A DNA stretch of 43,424 nt, taken from NCBI GenBank assembly GCA_964422725.1, contig CAYRCC010000019.1, positions 1-43,424 of the forward strand. The letters are read 5' to 3'. Source of the stretch: CAKSNH01 sp964422725. Lineage in GTDB: Bacteria; Bacillota; Clostridia; UBA1381. Shown one piece after another: positions 33,463-41,064 of this stretch (position 1 is its first letter; each line of letters starts with the position of its first letter). A program made the translations under genes and the position numbers. The notes under the pieces were generated by a model. That model saw only the letters and a list, made by a program, of their open reading frames with translations, made no database searches and was not told the origin of the DNA.

Positions 33463-33566
33463 AGACTGTAGCCCCAAAAAGAGGGTTCAAAAAGTTTGTG
33501 CTGTCCGCGGACGGCGAAATTATATTAAAATTTTTAAACAAAATCGGTAAGTCTGCACTCTGAAAC
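33459..33566. repeat. Intergenic element, copy C (complete), with terminal inverted repeats
   Basis: About 108 bp. The left end CTTTAGACTGTAG (33459-33471) is the imperfect inverse of the right end GTCTGCACTCTGAAAC (33551-33566). Inside is the hairpin GCTGTC-CGCG-GACGGC and the stretch shared with copy B. The right end, read inverted, matches the left end of copy D (43371-43385) at 13 of 15 bases. It has no reading frame of note. The shape resembles a small non-autonomous element (MITE-like), but no transposase relative or target duplication is visible. Confidence 0.65.
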
Positions 33567-33675
33567 TTTTTTTAAAGTGATTTTCATAATTTTTTTGGGT
33601 TCAAAAAACAAAAAGTTTATCTATAGTTTGAGTAGTTTGGGTAAAAATAAAGCTGACAGCAGTATATCTGAATTT
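33567..33675. other. AT-rich spacer without recognised features
   Basis: Between the repeat element and the tRNA terminator is about 110 bases of AT-rich DNA with homopolymer runs. I see no gene, stable hairpin or promoter in it. Confidence 0.5.
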
Positions 33676-33706
33676 AAAAAAAATAGACAAACTCAAAACG
33701 AGCTTG
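33676..33706 (-). terminator. Terminator of tRNA-Gly
   Basis: On the minus strand CAAGCTC pairs with GAGTTTG (one G-U wobble, loop GTTTT), followed by eight Ts (complement of 33676-33683). It lies 17 bases after the tRNA. Confidence 0.75.
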
Positions 33707-33722
33707 CCTAAATCATAAAATA

Positions 33723-33797
33723 TGGAGCGGAAGACGAGATTCGAACTCGCGACGTTCACCTTGGCAAGGTGACGCTCTACCACTGAGCCACTCCCGC
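33723..33797 (-). tRNA. tRNA-Gly (anticodon GCC)
   Basis: Read on the minus strand it is 75 bases long with an encoded CCA end. The acceptor stem GCGGGAG/CTTCCGC pairs with one G-U. The D arm uses GCTC/GAGC, the anticodon arm TCACC-TTGCCAA-GGTGA shows GCC, and the T loop is TTCGAAT. The discriminator U before CCA is usual for bacterial tRNA-Gly. It is a single tRNA unit with its own promoter and terminator, facing away from rsmD. Confidence 0.97.
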
Positions 33798-33810
33798 ATC
33801 AACAATATGT

Positions 33811-33839
33811 ATATTACCACATTTAATTGTGTATGTCAA
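33811..33839 (-). promoter_or_regulatory. Promoter of tRNA-Gly
   Basis: On the minus strand: a perfect TTGACA (33839-33834), a 17-bp spacer and TAATAT (33816-33811). The predicted start is near 33804, a few bases before the mature tRNA end. Confidence 0.8.
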
Positions 33840-33898
33840 TACTTTTTTTGAAAAAAATTATATTTGATTTCTAAAAGTAAAAAAATCTTTAATAAATG

Positions 33899-33926
33899 TT
33901 GACTTTTTTTTGTTATACGATAAAAT
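33899..33926 (+). promoter_or_regulatory. Promoter of the rsmD operon
   Basis: TTGACT (33899-33904), a 16-bp spacer and TAAAAT (33921-33926), just before the rsmD ribosome site. It diverges from the tRNA promoter. Confidence 0.6.
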
Positions 33927-33949
33927 ATATATAATGGGAGGAATGTGTT

Positions 33950-34489
33950 TTGAGAATTATTGCAGGTTTGCGGCGCGGATATAAGCTGTGTGAATTTGAG
34001 GGCGAAGATATACGACCTACAACCGACAGGGTTAAAGAATCTATGTTTAATTTGATTATGCCGTTTGTGAGCGGGGCAAGGGTGCTTGATTTGTTCTGCG
34101 GCAGCGGTGCTCTGGCACTTGAGGCTGTAAGCCGCGGTGCGCGGGGGGCAGTGTGTGTTGATATTGCCGAAAAGTCGGTTAGGCTTGCCGAAAAGAATAC
34201 AGTCGGCGCAGGATTTTCCGATTTGGTGGAGCTTGTAAACAGCAGTGCCGAAGATTATCTTGACAACACAAAGGATATGTTTGATTTGATTTTTTTGGAT
34301 CCTCCTTACAACAAAGGATTTGTAAAACCGATTATTGGAAAAATACTTAAAAAGAATATACTGTCCGAGAACGGAGTAATTTTGCTTGAAAGCGATGATA
34401 CCGACGAGCATGGTGAATTTGACGGACTCGATGTGTATCGGCAGCGGAAATACGGAAGAACGTATGTGACGGTTTACAAAAAACAATAA
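33950..34489 (+). CDS. rsmD: 16S rRNA m2G966 methyltransferase RsmD
   Basis: A 179-residue methyltransferase that makes N2-methylguanosine at position 966 (E. coli numbering) of 16S rRNA. The family block RPTTDRVKESMFN (22-34), the SAM-binding VLDLFCGSGALALEA and the catalytic LDPPYNKG are all present. It starts at TTG 33950 with GGGAGG 8 bases upstream. coaD follows, the usual pairing in Firmicutes. Confidence 0.95.
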   Translation: MRIIAGLRRGYKLCEFEGEDIRPTTDRVKESMFNLIMPFVSGARVLDLFCGSGALALEAVSRGARGAVCVDIAEKSVRLAEKNTVGAGFSDLVELVNSSAEDYLDNTKDMFDLIFLDPPYNKGFVKPIIGKILKKNILSENGVILLESDDTDEHGEFDGLDVYRQRKYGRTYVTVYKKQ

Positions 34490-34518
34490 GCGTTTGAAGT
34501 TTGAAAGGAATGGTAGAA

Positions 34519-35010
34519 ATGAGGATTGCGGTATATCCGGGGAGTTTTGACCCTATTACCGAAGGCCATTTGGATATTATAAAGCGAGCGGCGAAAATTT
34601 ATGACGAGGTTATTGTGGGAGTGCTGAATAACAGTACGAAAAGCCCGGTTTTCTCGGTTGACGAACGCGCCGAAATGATTAAGACGGTTACAGCCGATAT
34701 TGCAAACGCCAAGGTCAGTACGTTCAGCGGCTTGCTTGTGGATTTTGCAAAGCAAAACGGTGCAAGCGTGATTTTAAAAGGTCTTAGAACGGTGGCGGAT
34801 TTTGAATATGAATTGCAGATGGCACTTTTGAACAAAGCCTTAAATCCCGAGTTTGAAACAGTGTTTTTGATGACAGATACGAAGTTTTCGTACATAAGCT
34901 CAAGTATGATAAAAGAGGTTGCCAAGTATAACGGTGAGCTTGACGGACTTGTTCCGAAACAAATTATTCCGGCGATAAGAAGAAGATTTGAAGAACTAAA
35001 AAAAATATAA
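34519..35010 (+). CDS. coaD: Phosphopantetheine adenylyltransferase
   Basis: A 163-residue enzyme of coenzyme A synthesis that makes dephospho-CoA from 4'-phosphopantetheine and ATP. The nucleotidyl-transferase motif is GSFDPITEGH (T-x-G-H), and the second motif is YISSSMIKEVA. I chose ATG 34519 (MRIAVYPGSFDP) over the upstream in-frame start at 34501. The coaBC gene, often found near rpoZ/priA, is absent from this window. Confidence 0.96.
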   Translation: MRIAVYPGSFDPITEGHLDIIKRAAKIYDEVIVGVLNNSTKSPVFSVDERAEMIKTVTADIANAKVSTFSGLLVDFAKQNGASVILKGLRTVADFEYELQMALLNKALNPEFETVFLMTDTKFSYISSSMIKEVAKYNGELDGLVPKQIIPAIRRRFEELKKI

Positions 35011-35028
35011 GCAGAGGAATGGTGGAAA

Positions 35029-35469
35029 ATGGATATTTTGCAGATTATTGATATGTTGGAAGAAGTAGTGGACAAAGCTCCTTCAATGCCGCTTACGGGA
35101 AAAATTTTGGTTGACAAGGAAGATATTATTGATTATATTCAGGAAATGCGCTTGGTTTATCCGAATGAGCTTAAAGAGGCAAAGTGGGTAAAGGAGGAGC
35201 GTCAGCGTATACTTTCCGAAGCGGAGAACAGAGCTGAAATGATGCAGAAAAACGCGGAAGAGAAAATAGTACAGCTTATTGATGAACACGAGATTACCAA
35301 ACAGGCATATGAACAGGCAAATGAAATGATGACAAATGCACAAAACAATGCAATGGCTATAAAAGAGGACTGTGACAAATACGCAAATGATGTTTTGGGC
35401 GATGTTGAACGCAGACTTGAAATGCTTTTAAATAAAGTGCGGGAGGACAGAAGCTATTACAAAAAATAA
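35029..35469 (+). CDS. Coiled-coil protein of unknown function
   Basis: A 146-residue acidic, helical protein with no signal peptide or membrane segment. The first 45 residues contain MPLTGKILVDKEDIIDYIQ, and residues 55-145 read as a long charged coiled coil (KEERQRILSEAENRAEMM). Similar clostridial proteins are labelled ATPase or V-type ATPase subunit H-like by coiled-coil similarity only; no ATP-binding motif is present. The shape also recalls DivIVA-like scaffolds. Its place right after coaD is typical in Clostridia. Function unknown. Confidence 0.75.
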   Translation: MDILQIIDMLEEVVDKAPSMPLTGKILVDKEDIIDYIQEMRLVYPNELKEAKWVKEERQRILSEAENRAEMMQKNAEEKIVQLIDEHEITKQAYEQANEMMTNAQNNAMAIKEDCDKYANDVLGDVERRLEMLLNKVREDRSYYKK

Positions 35470-35487
35470 TGCTGAGGGGGGAATTTT

Positions 35488-35877
35488 GTGTTTGTTGAGG
35501 GAATGACCGGAAAATATACGGTTGAAGTGACAAGTGAAAATACGGCAAAAGCAATGAAAAGCGGTGAGCTTGACGTTTTTGCAACACCGGCAATGCTTGC
35601 GGTTATGGAAAAAGCAAGCACGGAATGTATAAAAGAGGAGCTCTCGGACGAAGAGAGCAGTGTGGGGGTAAGTGCGGATATTTCACACATTGCGGCAACT
35701 CCGATAGGTATGAAAGTTACGGCTGTGGCAACACTTAAAGAAGTAGAAGGACGCAAGCTGGTGTTCTCGGTTACGGCGGAGGACGAGTGCGGTATAATCG
35801 GAGAGGGCACACACGTAAGAGTTGTTATAAATAAGACTAAGTTTATGGCAAAAACCAATGCAAAAAAAGGAGATTAA
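35488..35877 (+). CDS. FlK-like hotdog thioesterase
   Basis: A 129-residue hotdog-fold thioesterase. The catalytic set of fluoroacetyl-CoA thioesterase FlK (T42, E50, H76) is matched with identical spacing by T33, E41 and H67, in FATPAML, MEKAS and ISHIAATPIG; GEGTHVRVVI closes the fold. The true acyl-CoA is not known; there is no reason to assume fluoroacetate. It lies between a coiled-coil gene and fhs, close to coaD, so a role in CoA-ester housekeeping is plausible (inference). It starts at GTG 35488 after GAGGGGGG. Confidence 0.85.
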   Translation: MFVEGMTGKYTVEVTSENTAKAMKSGELDVFATPAMLAVMEKASTECIKEELSDEESSVGVSADISHIAATPIGMKVTAVATLKEVEGRKLVFSVTAEDECGIIGEGTHVRVVINKTKFMAKTNAKKGD

Positions 35878-35880
35878 TGT

Positions 35881-37551
35881 ATGCTGACTGATATTGAAAT
35901 TGCACAAAACGCCAAACTGCTCCCAATCGGCGAAATTGCACAAAGGCTGGGTATAACAGAGGACGAGCTTGAGCTTTACGGAAAGTATAAAGCAAAGATT
36001 TCGTATGATATATGGGACAGAATAAATGATGCCGAGGACGGCAAACTGATTTTGGTTACGGCAATTAATCCCACGCCGGCAGGTGAGGGAAAAACTACCG
36101 TTTCGGTAGGGCTTGCGCAGGCTATGGCTGCAATCGGCAAAAATGCGGTGCTTGCACTGCGAGAACCGTCACTCGGTCCGGTTTTCGGTATGAAAGGCGG
36201 TGCCGCCGGCGGCGGTTACGCACAGGTTGTGCCGATGGAGGATATAAATCTCCATTTTACGGGCGATATGCACGCGATAACCTCGGCAAATAATTTACTT
36301 TGCGCTTTGATTGACAATCATATTCAACAAGGTAATGAGCTGAAACTTGACCAAAGAAAGATACTTTTTAAACGGTGTCTTGATATGAACGACAGAGCAC
36401 TTAGAAACATTGTAGTCGGACTTGGCGGTAAAACCGACGGAGTGCCGCGCGAGGACGGCTTTCAGATTACCGTTGCCTCGGAGGTTATGGCGGTTTTGTG
36501 CCTTGCAAGTGATTTGAAGGACTTAAAACGGCGAATAGGCAACATTCTTATTGCGTATAACATATACGGTGAGCCTGTTTATGCAAAGGATTTAAAGGCT
36601 GACGGAGCAATGACGGCACTTTTAAAAGAGGCACTGAAGCCTAATCTTGTACAGACACTTGAAAATACACCGGTTATTATGCACGGCGGTCCGTTTGCCA
36701 ACATTGCGCATGGGTGTAACAGCATACAGGCGACCAGGCTTGCGCTTAAACTCGGAGATTATTGTATTACCGAGGCAGGGTTTGGCTCGGATTTGGGTGC
36801 GGAAAAGTTTTTTGATATTAAGTGCCGTTTGGGCGGTCTTAATCCTGACTGTGTGGTTTTGGTAGCGACAATTCGTGCACTCAAGTATAACGGAGGAGCG
36901 GATAAAGCCGATTTAGACACCGAGAATGTTGAGGCACTGAAAAAAGGCATTGTAAACCTCAAGGTGCATATTGAAAATATGCATAAATTCGGCGTGCCGG
37001 TTGTGGTTGCGGTAAATCGTTTTCATACGGATACGGACGCGGAAACGGAAGTGATAAAGAATTGCTGTGCGGAGCTTGGGGTTGAGGTGTCGCTTGCCGA
37101 GATTTTTGCAAAAGGGTCAAAAGGCGGAGAGGAGCTTGCCGAAAAGGTGTGCGTTGTTATTGAAAATGTGAAGTCGGAGTTTGCGCCCGTATATGACGAG
37201 GAACTTCCGGTAAAAGAAAAAATAGCCGTACTGGCAAGAGAAATTTATCGTGCCGACGGTGTGAATTACACTCAGAAAGCGGAAAAAGCAATAAGCGAAA
37301 TAGAAAAATTGGGATATGATAAAATACCTGTGTGTGTGGCAAAAACACAGTATTCGCTGTCGGACAATCCGAAAATGCTCGGAAAACCGGAAAATTTCAA
37401 AATTACGGTGCGTGATGTGAAACTTTCTGCCGGAGCCGGATTTTTGGTGGTTTTCACAGGGGATATACTTACTATGCCGGGACTTCCAAAGCATCCGGCG
37501 GCAGAAAAAATTGATGTTAATGAAAACGGAGTAACCGTAGGTTTATTTTAA
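35881..37551 (+). CDS. fhs: Formate-tetrahydrofolate ligase
   Basis: A 556-residue enzyme that joins formate to tetrahydrofolate using ATP, giving 10-formyl-THF for purines, formyl-Met-tRNA and, in acetogens, the methyl branch of acetyl-CoA formation. The N-terminus MLTDIEIAQNAKLLPI, the P-loop TPAGEGKTT (65-73) and LREPSLGPVFGMKGGAAGGG are family hallmarks. Its length is normal. Other C1 genes are not adjacent, so I cannot tell an acetogenic from a biosynthetic role. Confidence 0.97.
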   Translation: MLTDIEIAQNAKLLPIGEIAQRLGITEDELELYGKYKAKISYDIWDRINDAEDGKLILVTAINPTPAGEGKTTVSVGLAQAMAAIGKNAVLALREPSLGPVFGMKGGAAGGGYAQVVPMEDINLHFTGDMHAITSANNLLCALIDNHIQQGNELKLDQRKILFKRCLDMNDRALRNIVVGLGGKTDGVPREDGFQITVASEVMAVLCLASDLKDLKRRIGNILIAYNIYGEPVYAKDLKADGAMTALLKEALKPNLVQTLENTPVIMHGGPFANIAHGCNSIQATRLALKLGDYCITEAGFGSDLGAEKFFDIKCRLGGLNPDCVVLVATIRALKYNGGADKADLDTENVEALKKGIVNLKVHIENMHKFGVPVVVAVNRFHTDTDAETEVIKNCCAELGVEVSLAEIFAKGSKGGEELAEKVCVVIENVKSEFAPVYDEELPVKEKIAVLAREIYRADGVNYTQKAEKAISEIEKLGYDKIPVCVAKTQYSLSDNPKMLGKPENFKITVRDVKLSAGAGFLVVFTGDILTMPGLPKHPAAEKIDVNENGVTVGLF

Positions 37552-37570
37552 GAAAGGGACGGCTTGGGTT

Positions 37571-38005
37571 ATGGTTTATGAGTCTGATTCACCGCAAAGG
37601 ACAGCCGAAATCGCCGAAGAATTCGCAAACAGACTTAAAGCGGGTGATACGATTTGTCTGAACGGCGACTTAGGTGTGGGCAAAACCGTTTTTGTGCAGT
37701 CGCTTGCAAAGGCACTTGGTATAAACGACTATATAAGCAGTCCGACCTTTACGATTGTAAATCAATATGAGGGACGGCTGCCGCTCTATCACTTTGATGT
37801 TTATCGCATAGCGGACAGCGATGAAATGTATGAAATCGGCTATGAGGAATATGTTTACGGTGACGGAGTGAGCGTTATCGAGTGGGGGCAGAATATAGAG
37901 GATATTTTGCCTGAAACAAGATATGACATAACGATAGAAAAAGATTATGACAAAGGCGAAAATTACAGGTTGATAACGATAGAAAACAGAGGTGTAAGGT
38001 TTTGA
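37571..38005 (+). CDS. tsaE: tRNA t6A synthesis ATPase TsaE
   Basis: A 144-residue ATPase that works with TsaB, TsaC and TsaD to make N6-threonylcarbamoyl-adenosine in tRNA. The P-loop is GDLGVGKT (32-39), followed by SSPTFTIVNQYEG, HFDVYRI and VIEWGQN, all typical. It overlaps tsaB by 4 bases. In Bacillus the order is tsaE-tsaB-rimI-tsaD; here rimI and tsaD do not follow. Confidence 0.95.
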   Translation: MVYESDSPQRTAEIAEEFANRLKAGDTICLNGDLGVGKTVFVQSLAKALGINDYISSPTFTIVNQYEGRLPLYHFDVYRIADSDEMYEIGYEEYVYGDGVSVIEWGQNIEDILPETRYDITIEKDYDKGENYRLITIENRGVRF

Positions 38006-38709
38006 AGATATTAGCTGTTGACACTTCATCGGCGGTAGCATCGGCGGCGGTTTTGGAGGATAACAAGCTGGTTGCCGAATATATTTTAAATAACAAAAAG
38101 ACACATTCACAGCGGATAATGCCAATGATTGAAGAGCTTATGAACGACAGTGAAATTACAGTCAATGATATTGATTATTTCGCGGCGGCATACGGCCCGG
38201 GGTCGTTTACGGGACTGAGAATAGGCGTGGCAACGGCAAAGGCATTGGCGCATGCTGTGAAAAAGCCTATGGTTCAGGTGAGTACGCTTGAAGGTATCGC
38301 ATACAATGCGCTGTATTCGGATATGCTGTTGTGTCCGATTATGGATGCAAGGCGCAGCCAAGTTTATAACGCGGTGTATAAGTCTGAAAACGGCGCACTT
38401 TCGGAAGTGATCGCGCCGAGAGCCGTATCGCTTGAACAGTGCGTGAGCGAATTGTCCGAACAGGACGGGAAAGTCTTGTTTATGGGTGACGGAGTGGCGG
38501 TGCACCGCGACAGTATTGTCGGTATGATGGGTGACAAGGCGAGGTTTGCCGAGGCGCCGTTTTTAAATCAGCGCGCCGGCTCAATCGCACAGATTGCGTA
38601 TTATAAAGCGTTGAGAGGCGAAACGGTATCCTATTTGGAGTTTGCACCGTTTTATCTGCGTAAATCTCAGGCGGAGAGGGAAAGAGAAGAAAAGTTATTA
38701 AGCAAATAA
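38002..38709 (+). CDS. tsaB: tRNA t6A synthesis protein TsaB
   Basis: A 235-residue ASKHA-fold protein that scaffolds TsaD and TsaE in t6A synthesis. The N-terminus MKILAVDTSSAVASAAVL and the hallmark AYGPGSFTGLRIGVATAKAL (20 residues) are clear. It starts at TTG 38002, overlapping the tsaE stop, with a weak GAGGTGTAAGG site upstream. tsaD and rimI, the usual followers, are replaced by rpiB. Confidence 0.95.
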   Translation: MKILAVDTSSAVASAAVLEDNKLVAEYILNNKKTHSQRIMPMIEELMNDSEITVNDIDYFAAAYGPGSFTGLRIGVATAKALAHAVKKPMVQVSTLEGIAYNALYSDMLLCPIMDARRSQVYNAVYKSENGALSEVIAPRAVSLEQCVSELSEQDGKVLFMGDGVAVHRDSIVGMMGDKARFAEAPFLNQRAGSIAQIAYYKALRGETVSYLEFAPFYLRKSQAEREREEKLLSK

Positions 38710-38726
38710 GATAAGGAGTATAGATT

Positions 38727-39161
38727 ATGTTAGCAATAGGAAGCGACCACGGCGGTTACGAATTGAAAGAACAGATTAAGGAGCATCTCAAGGCGCGAGG
38801 TGTTGAGTTTAAGGATTTCGGCACTCATACGACGGACAGCGTTGATTATCCGGACTATGCGCAAAAGGTGTGTGAGGCTGTTGTCGGCGGCGAATGTGAA
38901 CGTGCAGTGTTGGTTTGCGGAACGGGTATAGGAATTTCCATTGCCGCAAATAAAGTAAAGGGTATTCGTGCGGCACTTTGTGCGGATACGTTCAGTGCAA
39001 AGATGGCAAAACAGCACAATAACGCAAACGTTATATGTCTTGGCGGCAGAGTGACGGGTTCGGAGCTTGCGTTCAGCATAGTTGATGCATGGCTTGACAA
39101 TGAGTTTTTGGGCGGACGTCACCAAAACAGAGTGGATAAAATTCACGCATTGGAAAAATGA
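38727..39161 (+). CDS. rpiB: Ribose 5-phosphate isomerase B
   Basis: A 144-residue sugar-phosphate isomerase that interconverts ribose 5-phosphate and ribulose 5-phosphate. GSDHGGYELK (D7, H8), CGTGIGISIAANK with catalytic C64, and HNNANVICLG with H97 match the RpiB family. rpe, at 13078 in this window, acts on the same intermediate. It is the last gene of the rsmD unit, before a two-way terminator. Confidence 0.95.
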   Translation: MLAIGSDHGGYELKEQIKEHLKARGVEFKDFGTHTTDSVDYPDYAQKVCEAVVGGECERAVLVCGTGIGISIAANKVKGIRAALCADTFSAKMAKQHNNANVICLGGRVTGSELAFSIVDAWLDNEFLGGRHQNRVDKIHALEK

Positions 39162-39181
39162 TTATGATAAACGTATAATAT

Positions 39182-39230
39182 AAAACACACCCAACGACAC
39201 ATTTGTAAATGTGCAGTAGGTGTGTGTTTT
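39182..39230. terminator. Two-way terminator between rpiB and the DUF4364 gene
   Basis: AAAACACACC (39182-39191) pairs with GGTGTGTGTTTT (39219-39230), with a small bulge, enclosing a second stem CACATTT-GT-AAATGTG. A-runs and T-runs on both flanks let it serve both converging genes. Confidence 0.8.
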
Positions 39231-39276
39231 GTTTGCGGTAAAAACAACAGGACAAGCATTTCGTTAGGAAAATATT

Positions 39277-39843
39277 TCATTTTGAAATGTCGCTGCTTGA
39301 ATCGATATCCTCCGACACCAACGCATTCAGTACAGCCTGATACACTTTTTCCGGCGATACTTTGAAATTTTGCATCATTTCAAGTGCCGTTTCGCGCGTT
39401 CCGGCGTAAAATGAAAGTTTCATAAGCGGTTTTCCGCAGTCGTATATTGAGCAGTCTGCCATAAATTCATTTTCATTCAAAGGCAGAAGCTCGGCTATTA
39501 TGCTTTTCTTCTGTTCCTCAAGACGAAACATCGGAATTATGGCTTTTTCGATAGGTTCGCGGATATAAACCGGTATTTTTGTTATAAAAAATTCTATTGA
39601 TTGTATACCTTCATCGGTTATTTCGTACATAGGTATATCGCCGGTGGTTGTAAAATCTATTATATGGTTTATTTCGATTAAATGTACTATAGCCGAACGG
39701 TAGTTGATGAAGGTGATGTTGCAGTTGCCCAGCACCAAATCCGCAAGCTGACTCTGGGTGATAGATCTTCCGGATTTTTGTAATGCAAATAATATGATTA
39801 ATTGTATCAGTACAGAGTCCTCAATTTCTCTGCTGTATGTCAC
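39277..39843 (-). CDS. DUF4364 family protein (probable winged-helix regulator)
   Basis: A 188-residue protein of the DUF4364 family, found in Clostridia, with an N-terminal winged-helix-like region (SQLADLVLGNCNITFINYRS, residues about 32-51) and a C-terminal domain with MKLSFYAGTRETALEMM. DNA binding is inferred from fold likeness only. It is the only protein gene on the minus strand. I chose GTG 39843, about 8 bases after GGGAGG; GTG 39852 directly touches that site. A TATAAT lies upstream at 39866-39861 but without a good -35 box. Confidence 0.8.
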   Translation of the reverse strand: MTYSREIEDSVLIQLIILFALQKSGRSITQSQLADLVLGNCNITFINYRSAIVHLIEINHIIDFTTTGDIPMYEITDEGIQSIEFFITKIPVYIREPIEKAIIPMFRLEEQKKSIIAELLPLNENEFMADCSIYDCGKPLMKLSFYAGTRETALEMMQNFKVSPEKVYQAVLNALVSEDIDSSSDISK

Positions 39844-39875
39844 CGCAAACACCTCCCAACATTATACCATAAGCA

Positions 39876-39901
39876 AAAATGCTTGCTTGCAAGGACATTT
39901 T
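39876..39901. repeat. Hairpin in the divergent spacer before rnhB
   Basis: AAAATG (39876-39881) with CATTTT (39896-39901), enclosing TTGC-TT-GCAA, gives a 10-bp stem with an internal loop. It lies upstream of the DUF4364 gene and rnhB, which diverge. The rest of the spacer (39902-40061) shows no clear promoter to me. Confidence 0.4.
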
Positions 39902-40061
39902 TGCACAGCCGTCAATATTGCATTGCGAAATGAAATTTTGCAAGCTTTTGTCAAACGGCACAGAGCATTAGCTCATATACATTTATTATAACACGTTAAT
40001 CGGAAAAATGGTAGGGGGTAATTTAAAAAAGTTGAATAATTTTGAAAGGAAAAGACGAATA

Positions 40062-40694
40062 ATGAGTGAAGAACAGAGAATCAAAGAAATGTGTGCTTAT
40101 GAAAACGAGCTTAGAGAGAGGGGTTATAAGTTTGTTGCCGGAGTTGACGAGGCAGGCAGGGGACCGCTTGCCGGAGCGGTGTATGCGGCGGCGGTTGTAT
40201 TTGAAAAGGACGTATATATTCCTGAAATTAACGATTCAAAAAAGCTGTCTGAAAAAAAGCGCGAAAAGCTGTATGGTATAATAATTGAAAAGGCGGCGGC
40301 ATATTCTGTATTCAGGGTAGATGAAAAGACGATTGACGAAATTAATATTTTGAACGCTACATTTGAGGCAATGAACGGAGCAGTGAATACGCTTTCGTTA
40401 AAACCTGATTTTGTACTGATTGACGGCAACCGCATAGATGGTATGGATATACCTTGCGAAACCATTGTTAAAGGTGATGCGAAATGTATGAGTATTGCGG
40501 CGGCATCTATATTGGCTAAGGTGTCAAGGGACAGAGAAATAACGGCACTTGCACAGAAATATCCCGAATACGGGTTTGAAAAACACAAAGGTTACGGCAC
40601 AAAGGCACATATAGAAGCGATTTTGAAGTACGGACCGTGTGAAATTCACAGAAAAACATTTTTGAAAAGGATATTAGAGCGTGAGAAAAAATGA
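40062..40694 (+). CDS. rnhB: Ribonuclease HII
   Basis: A 210-residue RNase H type 2 that removes RNA from RNA-DNA hybrids and single ribonucleotides in DNA. The catalytic residues are D29 and E30 (VDEAGRGPLAG), D121 (LIDGN) and D139 (KGDAKCMSIAAASI); DSKKLSEKKREKL is typical. I chose ATG 40062, giving MSEEQRIKEM, about 11 bases after an AAGGA site; the frame is open from 40008. It overlaps yraN by 4 bases. Confidence 0.96.
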   Translation: MSEEQRIKEMCAYENELRERGYKFVAGVDEAGRGPLAGAVYAAAVVFEKDVYIPEINDSKKLSEKKREKLYGIIIEKAAAYSVFRVDEKTIDEINILNATFEAMNGAVNTLSLKPDFVLIDGNRIDGMDIPCETIVKGDAKCMSIAAASILAKVSRDREITALAQKYPEYGFEKHKGYGTKAHIEAILKYGPCEIHRKTFLKRILEREKK

Positions 40695-41047
40695 GCAGAA
40701 CAAATGTAGGTAAAATCGGTGAAGATACGGTGTGTGAATATTTGACGAAAAAAGGTATGCAAATACTTGAACGGAATTATCATTCCAGATACGGTGAGAT
40801 AGATATAGTGGCGCGTGACGGGGAGTACATAGCTTTTGTGGAGGTAAAGACAAGACTGAACCGCGCTTTTGCAAGTCCGTGCGAGTTTGTCGATGTCAAA
40901 AAACAGGATAAAATAATGAAAACGGCACTGCTGTATATGCAAAAAACAAACCTTGATTCGGCAATACGTTTTGATGTTGCCGAGGTTATTTACAACGGAA
41001 ATGACGTCGAAGATTTAAATTATATAGAAAATGCGTTTTGGTCATAA
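40691..41047 (+). CDS. yraN: YraN/UPF0102 family protein
   Basis: A 118-residue UPF0102 protein with a restriction-endonuclease-like fold: GEDTVCEYLTKKG, YGEIDIVARDG and FVEVKTR give the D-E-x-K pattern of nucleases. Its activity is not firmly established. The usual pairing rnhB-yraN is kept, with the ATGA overlap implying coupled translation, so a role in DNA or RNA repair beside RNase HII is plausible. Confidence 0.92.
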   Translation: MSRTNVGKIGEDTVCEYLTKKGMQILERNYHSRYGEIDIVARDGEYIAFVEVKTRLNRAFASPCEFVDVKKQDKIMKTALLYMQKTNLDSAIRFDVAEVIYNGNDVEDLNYIENAFWS

Positions 41048-41064
41048 TATTAGGGAGTGATAGA

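Noticed and set aside
39861..39866. TATAAT on the minus strand as the promoter of the DUF4364 gene
   Set aside because: There is no -35-like box at 15-19 bases, and the start point would fall inside the ribosome site. Kept only as a remark in the gene entry.
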